In this document: positions 51,621-62,467 of the stretch, in pieces
How the letters are laid out: the number at the start of each line of letters is the position of its first letter
Numbering within the stretch: the stretch's first letter is position 1
Origin: Phylloscopus collybita
Lineage: Eukaryota > Chordata > Aves > Passeriformes > Phylloscopidae
Direction of reading: 5' to 3'
Assembly: GCA_027886175.1 (NCBI GenBank)
Contig: JAJNNQ010000009.1
Span: 13,675,501 to 13,739,500 of the forward strand
DNA length: 64,000 nucleotides
Position numbers and translations under genes: made by a program
The notes under the pieces: generated by a model
What the model was told of the DNA's origin: nothing
The model's input: only the letters and a program-made list of their open reading frames with translations
Databases searched by the model: none

Positions 51621-52315
51621 GCTGCGCTGGGAGCCGCAGCCAGGCGATGCGGGGACAGACAGCAGCCTCCCGGTAGTGCCCCAGCTGCCGCAGAAGGAGC
51701 CTACAGCCACTCAAGGGAAACAAGACTGAATGAGCCGGGGGCACTTCGCACAAGAAAAGACTTCCTGCATCAGTGAACAGATTCTTTTCCCCCAGAACCA
51801 CTCCTGGCAAAGGCTAAGCTTTCTCCCAGGTCTGCCTCAGCCTGCTGCTAACTAAGCATGAGCAGGTAACAGCACAGCCTGGCGTGCAGTCTCTAAGGGG
51901 CCCTTCCTTCCCACAAAAACTGGCCATCAGCAAAAGAGACAGCAACAAATATTTTTGCTCTAAATCAGCACTCTCTGATGAGACGGCTGGTGAAAAGCAC
52001 TTGCACTGGAGCAGGGCAGCAGTGGGAGCTCACCGGGGCCCCTCAGCCGCGGCGGCACTTGGTCCTGCACCCGCCCTTCCCTCCTGGGAGCCACAGCGAG
52101 CTTAGCCAGCAGGGACTGTACTCACACATCTAAAAAGTATCAGAAACTGTAGTAAAACACACATTTCAGCATTCATTCAAAGAAGCTAATAGCTTGGTTC
52201 TCTCCTGTTGATCAACACTGAATTTCATAAAATAGCATCATTTCAGACCTACATACAGAAATTTATTTTCCTAGGTGCACACTGTTATCCTCTCCTCATA
52301 TAAATAGAAGTGCTT

Positions 52316-52492
52316 CTATTTTTTTTTTCCTGGGTTTTGTTGTTTAGTTTGGGCTTTGTTGTTTTGTTTTGTTTTGTTTTGTTTGGGGTTTTTTGTTTTG
52401 GTTTTTTTGTGGGTTTTTTGTTGTTGTTTGTTTGTTTGGGTTTGTTTGTTTGGGGATTTTTGTTGTTGCCTTTTTTTTTTTTCTGTTTGACT
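52316..52492. repeat. T/G-rich low-complexity tract
   Basis: About 175 bp of TTTG, TTTTG and GTTT units with longer T and G runs, same polarity as the tracts at 5361, 31345 and 62947. Overlapping short ORFs are compositional. Confidence 0.93.
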
Positions 52493-55400
52493 TATTTTCC
52501 CCCTGTTCTCTTCTAATTCACATGTGTTACTCCTGAACACTCTAGTTTTCTTACAAAAAATATATCTAAGGTCCTGACCACTGGGGACATTGGAAATCTT
52601 ATAAAAAAAATTGAGGATAAAGTGTTAGTTTTGTCCAGTTTGCCAAAATCTAATTTGGGGTGTCACATTATGTCTTTGTAACCTTCCCTTGTAATTTCAG
52701 CTGGATAGAGCTGCACACTATTACCATCCTTTGTGTAAAAGCTGCTTTCTGTGCCAGCATTTCTGGTGCAAGCAATTTCAATCTTTTATAGATTGTGTCA
52801 GACCTTCAAATTTCCTTTTTGTTCTAGTGAATACTTTCTGAGACAGAACATCCACTGACATCAACAACAGTGTTACCAAAATAGTGAACAAAATCTGAGA
52901 AGAACAGTAAGAACACACTTGAGCAAAGTAAGCATGCATAGGCTTAAAATTAAGCATCTCTGTGTTGAACTGCTATACTGAGCAAAACTGATAAAATGTG
53001 AATCCACAGAAGTATATTATTGTCCTATTTTGCCTCATCAACTTCAACTCATATATAAGAAATAAACCTATTAAGACATGAACAGCAATAAGAAAATATA
53101 TCAGACTATTAGCTAAACAAAATAGAAGCATGGTCTCTTGATATCTATCTACCACAAAAAGCAACCTGTCCAGAGCAGAATATTTGATCTCCTGGGGAAG
53201 AATAAAGAACAGCTTTGAGTTTTGCATAAGCATTTGTAAAGAAGGATTACATAGAGTTGATTATTTTAAGTTTAATATTTCTCAGCAAATTCCCCATTTC
53301 CCACCAAGAAAAAAGAAGCCTACAGCATTCATCTACTTCAGTGGTTCTTTACTCCAGTTTTAACAGAACCAAGATACGTATTCCGGACCAATATTCCTTT
53401 TGATATTTAGTCTACTTAGCTACAAATACAGGAGTGTTTGGTAAAAGACTGCTACCAGTTGCTCTGTGGTGCATTTTTGGGGAGAGCAGCTGCACTTTGG
53501 AGGAGGCTTTCGTAAGCTACTTGCTCTAATTAAGCTTTAATCTATAAATCCCATTATGTAGATCAGTTTGTATAGCTACAGTTGCATTTAAAATTACCCT
53601 TCACTTTGTACTGGAATAAGTACAGGAAAGGAACAAATATTTTCAGACTGCTTTGCACAGTTTTAACGCTTGCATTTTCCAGAGTAAATTGCACAGGAAT
53701 CTCATAGTTACAATTGTTACTACACAGAGATTTGAACAGTCTGCTTAGAATTAAGTTAATCTCACATCTTTCTGTAGAAATTTTTTACTTTTTTTTTTAA
53801 TCCCTACTTTGTTAGTAGACTTCATATAGCCAGCACATTCCTTCAACTTTAAGTGCTTAGAATACATTGCATCTGAAACATTATCTTTTTTAGGTCAGAA
53901 TAGACTGCATGGAGTGGATAGGTCCACAATGAATTGGTATAACAGGAAAAGAAAAAGAAAAATGGATACTGCTTCCCAGCAGCTTGTTTGACTAAATCTA
54001 CTGCTGAAACAAAAAACATATAGTTCCTCTGCCCATCTTCTAAATATTTCCAAACATTTCACGGTAGCAATTTATAGTGTGTATGTTATACAATTCTTAT
54101 AAACTGTTGAAAGCACTGATGTAAACAACCTCCATTTAATATTGTGCAGTGATAATTGCACAGGAGTGCAGGCACAGGGTTTGCATGATGTGTCAGCACA
54201 CTTCCTCTTCATTGGTAGGGAATTAGTAGCCAAGCACTAGTAGTCATTTAAACCCCTTTTCACCAAGATGTGCTTTCAGTCTATACCAAACAAAGATTTA
54301 TACTCAGATGAGTAACTGCATGCATTTGTGCTGGAGAGAGTGGTGCTGTGACTTCACTTGTAACAGGGGCATGGCAGATAATACTTTGCATCATGAAAGT
54401 CAGGCAAAAGAGCTACGGTTTGTACAGCAGTTGTCTTTATCTGGCTTCTTCTAGCTGAGCCAACACAGACCACTTCTGCAATCACACTCAAAGGTACGAG
54501 TGACAAAAACAAAGGCTCCTACAGGTGTCAGATACACTTATGTGACTTCTCATACAGTATACCCTCAGTTTATTTTCCCATAAATCACATTTAAACATCA
54601 CAGGCAGCACCAGCATCTGGGCAGGAAACCTGCAAGAGAGCCTAAAGGTGGCAGGGGAGAGACTGCAAATTCAGCAGAGGCCACTTCTCCCCAGGAACCT
54701 GGACTGCAGGCCTGTTTTCCTCCTGCAGTGCTTTGGGCCATCAAGCTGTTGGATAGACTTTTTCAGGAAATGTAGAAGTCGGGACATTTTGAAAAGCCAC
54801 TCCAGAGAGATCAGGACCCCTTAGACACAGATTTTTTCCATGGGATGATAATGCTACTGCTTTTACTAAATCACTCTCAAAGTTTTTGTGTAAAGAGAGA
54901 CTTTCCTTCCCCAGATGTGCTGGATCCTGCATTGTGCTGCTTTTCTAAGCCCATTTTAACAGCTGTTGCAACTCATTCATGAGCTGGCCACTATGGTTCA
55001 GTTTTTATTCTGCAAAAATAATGAATCCCACCTATTCTTCAATAACAGCCCAAATAATTTCAGTAACACTAACGCAGTCTGTACTGTTTCAGACCATTAC
55101 TCTGAAAACAGCAATTGTGTTCTGTTTTATAAGTGCCATCTATGTAACAATTTAAGTTTGTAAATCACCTCTGAATCCTTTGTGGTGAAAGGTGCTATAT
55201 AAACTCAAGCTATTATCATTCCTACATTTCACTGCTCCATAAATGAGAGACTGTAGCAGCTCCTTCCAACAATATGTTTGTGATCACATAACCCTCCATC
55301 TCCAGTATTTCATTTTTACTGGAATTAGTGATTAACATGAACATCACACCCTTTCCTATATCCCACTTCTCTTTGGAGTTTGGATGTTATGCCTGGCAAC

Positions 55401-57368
55401 AGTGCACTGTCTTTCTGTAAGTGGTTTCTTTGGAATCAGAGAAGAGCAATTAAATTGGCTATTAGGATGCAAAGTGTGCAGGTCAGTGCAGCTTCTGCCA
55501 GGCAAACATACCTTAAAAACACAGCCCTTAGAGTCCCACCTATTTTTGAAAGATTCAGGAGACAGAACACTTTCTGAACAAATTGCAGCAAATAGCTCCT
55601 TTACACACAATAATATTATTTCCATTATAATTGCTTGCAATGGGCAAAAGTTAAGGAAAACAATTCGTGATTTCTATTAAAAGCTTAAAATGAGGTAGTC
55701 AATGTCCTGATCGTTATTCACCTCTGCTTTCCCCACAAGTTTTCTTTTTTGTTTCCACGGGTTTTCTCTCACCAGGGCCCCACTGAACAGATCCCATTTG
55801 AACAGTTTGTTATTTCCCCTCCTCTTTTTTGATGTGCAACAGCAACCTGAGGGAGTCAATACTCAAAAGAAATAACAAGCTATGACAAGTAATGCAAGAA
55901 AAAATGGCAAGGTAAAAGTCATTTGACAGCATCCAGTTGATATTTCTCGGCAGTGAGGGAGAGTGAGGTGCACCAGACACACTGCCAAAATATCTGTCAC
56001 CAGTGTAAATTAAGCAACATGGCAAAAGCAATCAGAGAGTTAAAAGAATCTTCTCTTTGCCCTTGTTTGCCTCATTTCTTGTTTTTCTCTTAAACTGCAC
56101 CACTGGGATGAACCACAAGACTTCCCTTCTCCTTATTAAAAAGGCAAAAACTGCTTATGCAGCAAATGCAGCAGGGCTCTGTTGTTAGCAGATAGAAAGG
56201 ATGCATGGAGATGAGCTACAAACAGTATCCGTATCAGCAGAGACACTTATGGGGAAAAATTTGTTCTGTGAACATTACAAATTCTGTCTCTAATTAAACA
56301 TTCATCTCTCATTCTTCTGGGGGTGGAGAAGAAAATCATTGTCCTTTTATACTGCAGTTAAAAGTGGAAAACATTGCATCCAGAAATACAAAGAAGAAAT
56401 ATTTTTCTATTCTGTGACAGCAATGAACACTGAGGGTTGTGCTGACTGAAGGTAATTACTACAGCTCTTTGCTTGTTCTTTAAAAAATAAAAAGAAATGT
56501 TCGTGCCTTAAAATACTGCTTTTTAGAAAAATCTGTAAATCATTCTGTGATATAATTTCTTTAAACAGTTGGTACAAGTGCAGACATGATTCTCCCCTTG
56601 CTGAGCTTCCTGGCCTTAAAAAATATACTTGAAGATAAATATATATGAAGTTGAACAAAGAGACACAGATAGAGAAGGAGAGGTGCTCCCAGCTGAGATC
56701 AGGTTCACTGAGGGAATTAGACACTCCTCCTTCCCAGGTCTCTGGTGAGGTAGATGAAAGTCCTCACGAGTTTCTCAGGTGTGGAAAAAAAAAATAAAAT
56801 AATCCATACATTAGATAGGGAATGATCAAGGAACCAAAAAATGAGTCCCTTTCTTGCTTTCTCTCACAAAATCATTGGATGAAGAGTGCCAAAACGGAGA
56901 GCTAAGCTGCTTTATGAGAATAACTTAGTGACATTTTGGAAAGGCTGATACACTGATTTGGGAACTTCTCCAGTTTGTTTTCCCCTCTTGCCTGTTTAAA
57001 TTCTTTTTCTGTTATCTGTGCTCTCTTCCTTTTTTCACATGGTGAATCCTCTAGGGGTTCACTGAAGCCTGAAGTTCTTTCTTGTGGAGGAAAGCGGGGA
57101 TGGGGTATATCTATCTATAGTAATAAAACATTCCACATGATTGATATAAATGTTTCTGACTTTTCACATGCACTTGGGAAAGGCCTCAACTGCCCAAGCC
57201 CATTGTCCATATTACATTCTCCTTTGGCTTCAATATATAGGGAAGGGGAAGATTCACTCTAATGTTCTTGAAGATCTGATAGCAATGCACTGGAGCTCAC
57301 TTTTACAGAAACATGTGGCACTATGCAAAGCAGAAGAGAAGGAGGAGAAGCAGTCAGTGCAGAAGCAA
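52493..57368 (-). other. LDB2: Large LDB2 intron, segment with no gene seen
   Basis: Ordinary AT-rich intron. The homeodomain-like patch at 53525-53640 (CTAATTAAGCTTTAATC near 53526) and an ancient repeat tail at 55155-55222 are the only noted structures. No exon is seen. Confidence 0.7.
55155..55222 (+). repeat. Possible tail of an ancient amniote SINE/LINE
   Basis: The string GGTGCTATATAAACTCAAGC followed by TATTATCATT, preceded by CACCTCTGAATCCTTTGTGG, resembles the 3' tail shared by old amniote interspersed repeats (...TTTGGGATGAAAGG-GCTATATAAATG...ATTATT). I cannot name the family with certainty. Confidence 0.4.
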
Positions 57369-58608
57369 AAAATCATAGAAGATCCTTAGTTGGAAGGAAC
57401 CCACAGGGATCATAGAAGTCCAACTCCTGGCTCTGAACAGGACAGCCCCAGGAGTCACATAGTGTACCTGAAAGTGTTGTCCAAATGCTTCTTGAACTGT
57501 CAGGCTGGTGCTGTGACCACTGCCCTGAGCAGCCTGTTTGTCAGGAATACATTCAGTGTTAGGGAATACATCCAGCAATAGCTCGGTGTGTTCCAGCTGC
57601 AGACTGAGATTTAGGGTTGTGGTCCTGGGCAAGAGGCCATAAACTGCCAACCTTTTGCTGACAAAGGGTACAGGGATCTGTGGCACAGACACTCAGAGAC
57701 AGAGCAGAAGCTGACTACCCAAGTATTTCACCTGATTGTACTCCAAGAGTACAAAAAACACTCTTGCCCAGCTTGAAATATTTTCTTATGGCATCATGAT
57801 TAAACTATTGTAAGGATTGAGATATTTGAGACTCTGCAGTGGGAAACCTGGGGTCCAGCTGGTAACAAAACCTGGTCTGACTTGTGGGAGTGTGGGCAGT
57901 GTAGCTGCAAAGGGCCTTCATTCCTAGCTCAGGTGGTGTGAAAGAGACTGCCAGAGTGGCTCCTGGATTGTTAGACAGAAGTTTCCTTAACACTGTTTCA
58001 GTGCCCAACCACACTCTGGGTGAAGAATCTCTTCCTAGTATCTAACCTAAACCTCCCCTGACTGAGATTCATGCCATTCCCACAGGTCACCAGAGAGAAG
58101 AGATCAGTGCCTGCTCCTTCTCTTGCCCTCACGAGGAAGTTGAAGACCACAGTGAAGTCTCCCTTCCGTCTCTTCTTCTCCAGGCTGAACAAGCCAAGTG
58201 ACCTCAAGCTGCTCCTGGTATGGCTTCCCCTCAAGGCCCTTCACCATCTTCATTGCCGTCCTTTGGATGATCTCTAACAGCTTAATGTATTTTTTATATC
58301 ATGGCACCCAAAACTATCTGCAGGACTTGAGGTGAGGCTGCCCCAGCACAGAGCAGAGCAGGACAATCTCCTCCTCCCTTGCCCAGCTGGCAATGCTGTG
58401 CCTGATGCACCCCAGGACAGGGCTGGCTGTCCTGGCTGCCAGGGCACTGCTGGCTCATGTTCAACTTTCCATCAACCAGGACCCCCAGGTTCCTTTCCAC
58501 AGCACTGCTTTCCAGCATCTCATTCCCCAGCCTGAACCTACATCCAGAATTACCCCATCCAAGGTGCAGAATCTGGCATTTGTCTGTGTTAAACTTCATA
58601 CAGTTGGT
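57369..58608 (-). mobile_element. CR1 LINE, 5'-truncated, split by an LTR insertion
   Basis: The youngest-looking CR1 in the window, sense on the minus strand. The 3' end is at 57369 (minus strand TTCTATGATT, the CR1 terminal motif). The body runs 57369-57538 and resumes at 57998-58608 at exactly the next consensus position. The minus strand still shows the C-terminal reverse transcriptase region, including KFNTDKCQILHLG, NLGVLVDGKLNMSQQC and LRSLGLFSLEKKRRKGDF, but with frameshifts, so it is dead. The 5' truncation near 58608 falls within the ORF. A 454-bp LTR-like element interrupts it. Confidence 0.92.
57539..57992. mobile_element. Solo LTR-like insertion nested in CR1, 5-bp target duplication
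   Basis: The 454-bp element begins TGTCAGGAATAC and ends GTTTCCTTAACA, giving TG...CA with imperfect terminal inversion (TGTCAGGAA against TGTTAAGGAA). It is flanked by CTGTT on both sides (57534-57538 and 57993-57997). Removing it with one CTGTT restores the CR1 consensus exactly at the junction. A 5-bp duplication suits ERVL-type or gammaretrovirus-like integration. I see no clear TATA or poly-A signal on either strand, so orientation and family are open. It has no coding capacity. Confidence 0.8.
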
Positions 58609-59880
58609 ATGAAGTGTGCAGTAAACAAAACTGGTCTCCAAGGCCCTGAGAACCAAAATTTCTGTGTTTTTAGATCACCACCATGGATTCTATCTCCCTT
58701 GCTATTTTTGGATGGCTCTGCAAAAAAAAACTTTACTGCAAAACATTGGTGTTCATTGCAGATGATTTGTTTGTGGTGCCAAATCACTAAATTCCATTTG
58801 ATTTCTTTTTCAGCTATTTTCTCCTGTCAAAAACTTGGTCATCTTTTTTGCTACATGCACTCTAAATTTCTGACCATGGAATTCTAATGCCCAAAAAACT
58901 CATATAACTTCTGTATGGACTAAGACCTAGATCGAAAAATCACCAACTTTCTGCTATTACAGCTACTAGATGGTAGTGAAGCCATCTAGTTTGGAGGAAC
59001 TAGAAGGAAACAGAAACCTTGATTTTATTTCTAGCTATGTGAGATGTATTTTAGTGCATATGAGGAGGACAGCTGAACAGAACAAACATGGTTTTTCCAA
59101 ATAAGTGGATAAAAGTTGGATGTCTCATCTCGATTCCCATCTCTGACTGAAGAAATCTCCTGCAGCCTTTCAGATTATTTATCTATAAAACGAAAAGAAA
59201 GGGTTTGTTTTCCTTCTAGGTCTTTTACTATTTGTAGGAAGCTGAAGTTTTAATCATATCACTAGTCTAGCAAATTATGCATAAAAAATGATGGGATTTC
59301 ACTGAGCTAAAACTGCTATAATCCAGATTGTGTTATACAATACAGAAGCCTGTGCTTTAAAGACCCACTATTTAATTTCTGTGAGGACTGCCAGTTATTT
59401 CCTTTATAAAGGAAAATGAATGTAAATACATTTTAAAAATAATGTTAATGATGAATACGTTATTTTGTACTGACCAGATCCTAGATATGCATCTTTCAGA
59501 ATACCTTCAAACTTTCAGCCCTGCTTTGAGAAAAAGCATTGAGCAGATGGCCTTCAAATACCTCTAGCAACCTAAATATTTCTGTGATTCACTTAACTGA
59601 CTAATTTTGGTTTAAAATTCTAGAAAGCCTATGCCTGTTTTTTCCTTACTTAAGGATGACAATCCTCAGAGTTTGTAAACTGAGCTATTAAATGAAGCAC
59701 AAGTATTATAACCCAATCATTCTTGAAGTTTCACACTACACTAGGAGGTTAAATTAGCGCCCCAAAACTGACAGAATGTTCACGAAACAGAAAAATACTC
59801 AGAAATTATTTCTATAAATAACCAAATTCCATTTAAACATGAAATCAAAGATGAAGGAAATCTGGTTTTAGTTTAAGGTA
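58609..59880 (-). other. LDB2: Large LDB2 intron, segment with no gene seen
   Basis: AT-rich sequence between the CR1 and the next LTR. No exon, repeat or promoter recognized. Confidence 0.7.
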
Positions 59881-60569
59881 TGTTATAAATTTAACGAGCC
59901 CATCTTAATAAAAACAATTTATTGCCAACCAGAATTCTGGACAAGAAATTGACAGAGCCAAATAATGTAATCGACAGAGCCAGCGAAACAAGGAAAGCGG
60001 TGCGCAGCGGGTGAGAACCTCCGAACGTGACCTCTACTGCACCACGTTCCCCCGGGGTTTCATGAGTGCCCGAGCCCAAGTCTGTTAGCGTTATACCCCT
60101 CCTGGCTTTGGGCTCTGTGTACATGTCCTGGTTTGTCTCTCCGGAGTCAGGGGGATGCTGAAACTTCCAGCGGCTGGACCTGCTGTTCAGTATAGAATTT
60201 TTATACGTTCTTTTGTCCCTTGATGCTGTAGTTGATAGGAAAAATAGTTTCTGAAAGGATTTCCTGGGTACAGGAAACTCCTGGAGTACCCTTAATGTCC
60301 CAGATAAGATATCATCTCTGGGACATCAATTCTTAACAAATGCTGATCATCTCTCACCCCTGGCTGCTCTCCACTTCTCACTGGTATTGTAATTTCTTTG
60401 TCCTTTTCCCGGAGCTGGAGATGTTTCTTCTGCTCTCAGGGAGTTTCCTTTTGGCATTCCTAAAACTATATGTTCACTACTACCTACTATAACAACAAGT
60501 ATTATGATACATGAGGCATCTCTTATTACACATATTATATTATGAAAACATGAATTACCCCTTATTACA
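59881..60569 (-). mobile_element. Solo LTR, 689 bp, with 5-bp target duplication
   Basis: The plus strand begins TGTTATAAAT and ends CCTTATTACA, so both ends are TG...CA with inverted termini (TGTTATAA against TGTAATAA). AGGTA flanks it at 59876-59880 and 60570-60574. On the minus strand there is a TATA box TATAAAAA (60198-60205) and, about 280 bp downstream, a poly-A signal AATAAA (59918-59923) close to the 3' end. The region between them is CpG-rich (59995-60160), as expected for an LTR leader. Sense is therefore minus, the LDB2 direction, so it could in principle act as a promoter or premature poly-A site. No internal viral genes remain. Confidence 0.85.
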
Positions 60570-61594
60570 AGGTATATGATAATAGGAGCTCAAACATTTA
60601 TTGGTATTGCTAAACTGCAACAAACCTGCATGTGAGGTAATGGAGTGTACTATAAAGAAATAAAAAACAAATGTCATTTGTTTTCACCTAAGAAAAATAA
60701 AAGAGAATAAGATTTACTAAATAAAATGTCCTTCTATAGTGCAGAATTCTTTGTGGCTCTTTACCATATTACTAATTTTTCCTGTTAGATACCTAACATC
60801 ATTTGAGCATGAAACACCAAGAGACAGCTATAATCTTCTTCACTTTCTAACTCAGGTCAAATATTTGTGGAAGGAACGTGTCTTCAAATTACAAAAATCC
60901 ATTTGCATTATAGTTTTCTGTCAGTTTGATAGTAGAATGAAGAAAATGTTATCCTGATCACTGAATTTATGTTTTTATTCAAAATGTTACCAGAAAGGTT
61001 CATTTATCTATCTGTATCTTCTGACATGATAAGCAATTAAGTAAAAAAATTATAATTTATAATTTGAATTATTTAGTTTCAGGGCTGAATATTCAGATAA
61101 AGCTCTTCCTTATGTAACTTCTACTACTATTTCAATTGTTTTGATGGAGAGGAATTTGCAAATACAACCCTAACTTTGTGAAAATCTTCAAGGAGAGCTA
61201 CCACCATGAATAAAGATGTAAATGTGGAGACTCATAGAATAAGACTGGGAATTTCTGAAAACCCTAAAAATTAATCATGGCAGAAAAAGATTCTACAGGT
61301 ATTATCTTTTCTAAGTCTCAAAGTTACAAAAGCTTAGATCTGAACTGAAATCTAAAATTAAGTTACAATAAAGAATTTAGTTCCTGATAATTGCTTTAAT
61401 TTGTAATTTACTCCACCTAATTCTGATATATATGCAGTAAATACAGAGTTGCTCAGATTTCTAGTAAAATTCATGCTCTGCATGACTACTAATCTTCATC
61501 TCTTGGGAGTCAGAGATTATAGCCTGTGTGTGAGAGCTATAGCACGTTATTGATAGTGCTTTGTGGTTCATTGGTAGTGTCCTGATACCACAAA
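60570..61594 (-). other. LDB2: Intronic spacer between two solo LTRs
   Basis: AT-rich intron of about 1 kb. It begins with the second AGGTA target copy of the upstream LTR and ends with CACAAA, the first target copy of the downstream LTR. Nothing else recognized. Confidence 0.75.
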
Positions 61595-62461
61595 TGATTA
61601 GCTGATAATTTTACTGAGAGTTTGATGATAGTTGGTGACTTTCACAATGCCTTGGGTTGCAATGCAAGATGTAACCAAAATTATGTATTCAATCGCAATC
61701 TGTTGAAACTGGTTGGGGAGGTGTTTCTTTCTCTCTTCTATGTGTTTCTTTCTTTTTCTTTCATTCTCTCTTTTCTCTCTCTCTTCAAATTCCTTGTAAC
61801 TCTGGCAGGGGGGTGGGGGATGAGGCAGGGGTCTTCTGTTAATGGGCCAGCAGTTAAAACCAAGTGGGGCAGTGTTCTTCATCTCTTCCAGGACCCATCC
61901 TTCCTCTGGGGGATATCTTCTGCTATTGGGCCATTAAGGGTCACCGCATGACTGATCACATTGGATAATTGTGAGATGCTTCACCCAGTGGGAGGAGCCA
62001 AGCATTCCTATCTGGATAAAACCTGAGATTCAGAACACCAGGACAACCTGTTTTTTTCCACTGGATTTCCCAGAGAAAGGCTGGACCCCTCTCACCACCA
62101 CTGGACCATCAGAGGAAAAATACACCCTTCTACAGCATCATCTCTGCTCCAACAGAACCACATCTGTCACTCCAGGAGGACTTAACTAGACTGCTACCAA
62201 CACCCTGACCAACAGGGTGTCAGGCTATACTCTGACCCTATCAGGGTTTTCTTTTTTGTTTGTTTGCTTTTTTTTGTACTACTACTACATTTTTATTTTT
62301 AATATCCATAGTAAAAAACTGTTTTTCCTATTCCCATATCTTTGCCTGAAAGCCCCTTAATTTCAAAATTTTAAGAATTCAGAGGAAGGAGGTTTACATT
62401 TTCCATTCCAAGGGAAGCTCTGGCCTTCCCTGGCAGACACCTGTCTTTCCAAACCAAGACA
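61595..62461 (+). mobile_element. Solo LTR, 867 bp, with 6-bp target duplication
   Basis: It begins TGATTAGCTGA and ends AAACCAAGACA, flanked by CACAAA on both sides (61589-61594 and 62462-62467). A TATA-like GGATAAAA lies near 62014-62021 and a poly-A-like AGTAAA at 62310-62315, supporting plus-strand sense, antisense to LDB2. The 6-bp duplication suits ERVK-type (alpha/beta) integration. It is related to the 40234-40992 LTR, sharing CACCCTGACC(C/A)ACAGGGTGTCAGG, TATCTTTGCCTGA-like sequence and both ends. A polypyrimidine stretch at 61732-61790 lies in U3. There is no retroviral coding sequence on either side, so it is a solo LTR. Confidence 0.9.
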
Positions 62462-62467
62462 CACAAA

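Larger units (their letters stand above)
50580..52110. other. GC-rich, CpG-rich block around a minisatellite
   Basis: GC content rises sharply over about 1.5 kb compared with either side. The block includes unique GC-rich flanks (50590-50840 and 51620-51760), the tandem array, and a small CpG-rich stretch at 52030-52090. Because the array unit itself contains a CpG, the block would be called a CpG island by composition. I see no exon with splice sites in it. Confidence 0.7.

Noticed and set aside
50753..51810. Long overlapping ORFs of 203-313 codons on both strands
   Set aside because: They are produced by the 14-bp minisatellite, whose unit lacks stops in every frame. All six frames are open and the peptides are simple 14-residue repeats with no homology.
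58294..58656. 120-codon minus-strand ORF as a host gene
   Set aside because: Its residues match the CR1 reverse transcriptase C-terminal region (KFNTDKCQILHLG, NLGVLVDGKLNMSQQC), so it belongs to the LINE.
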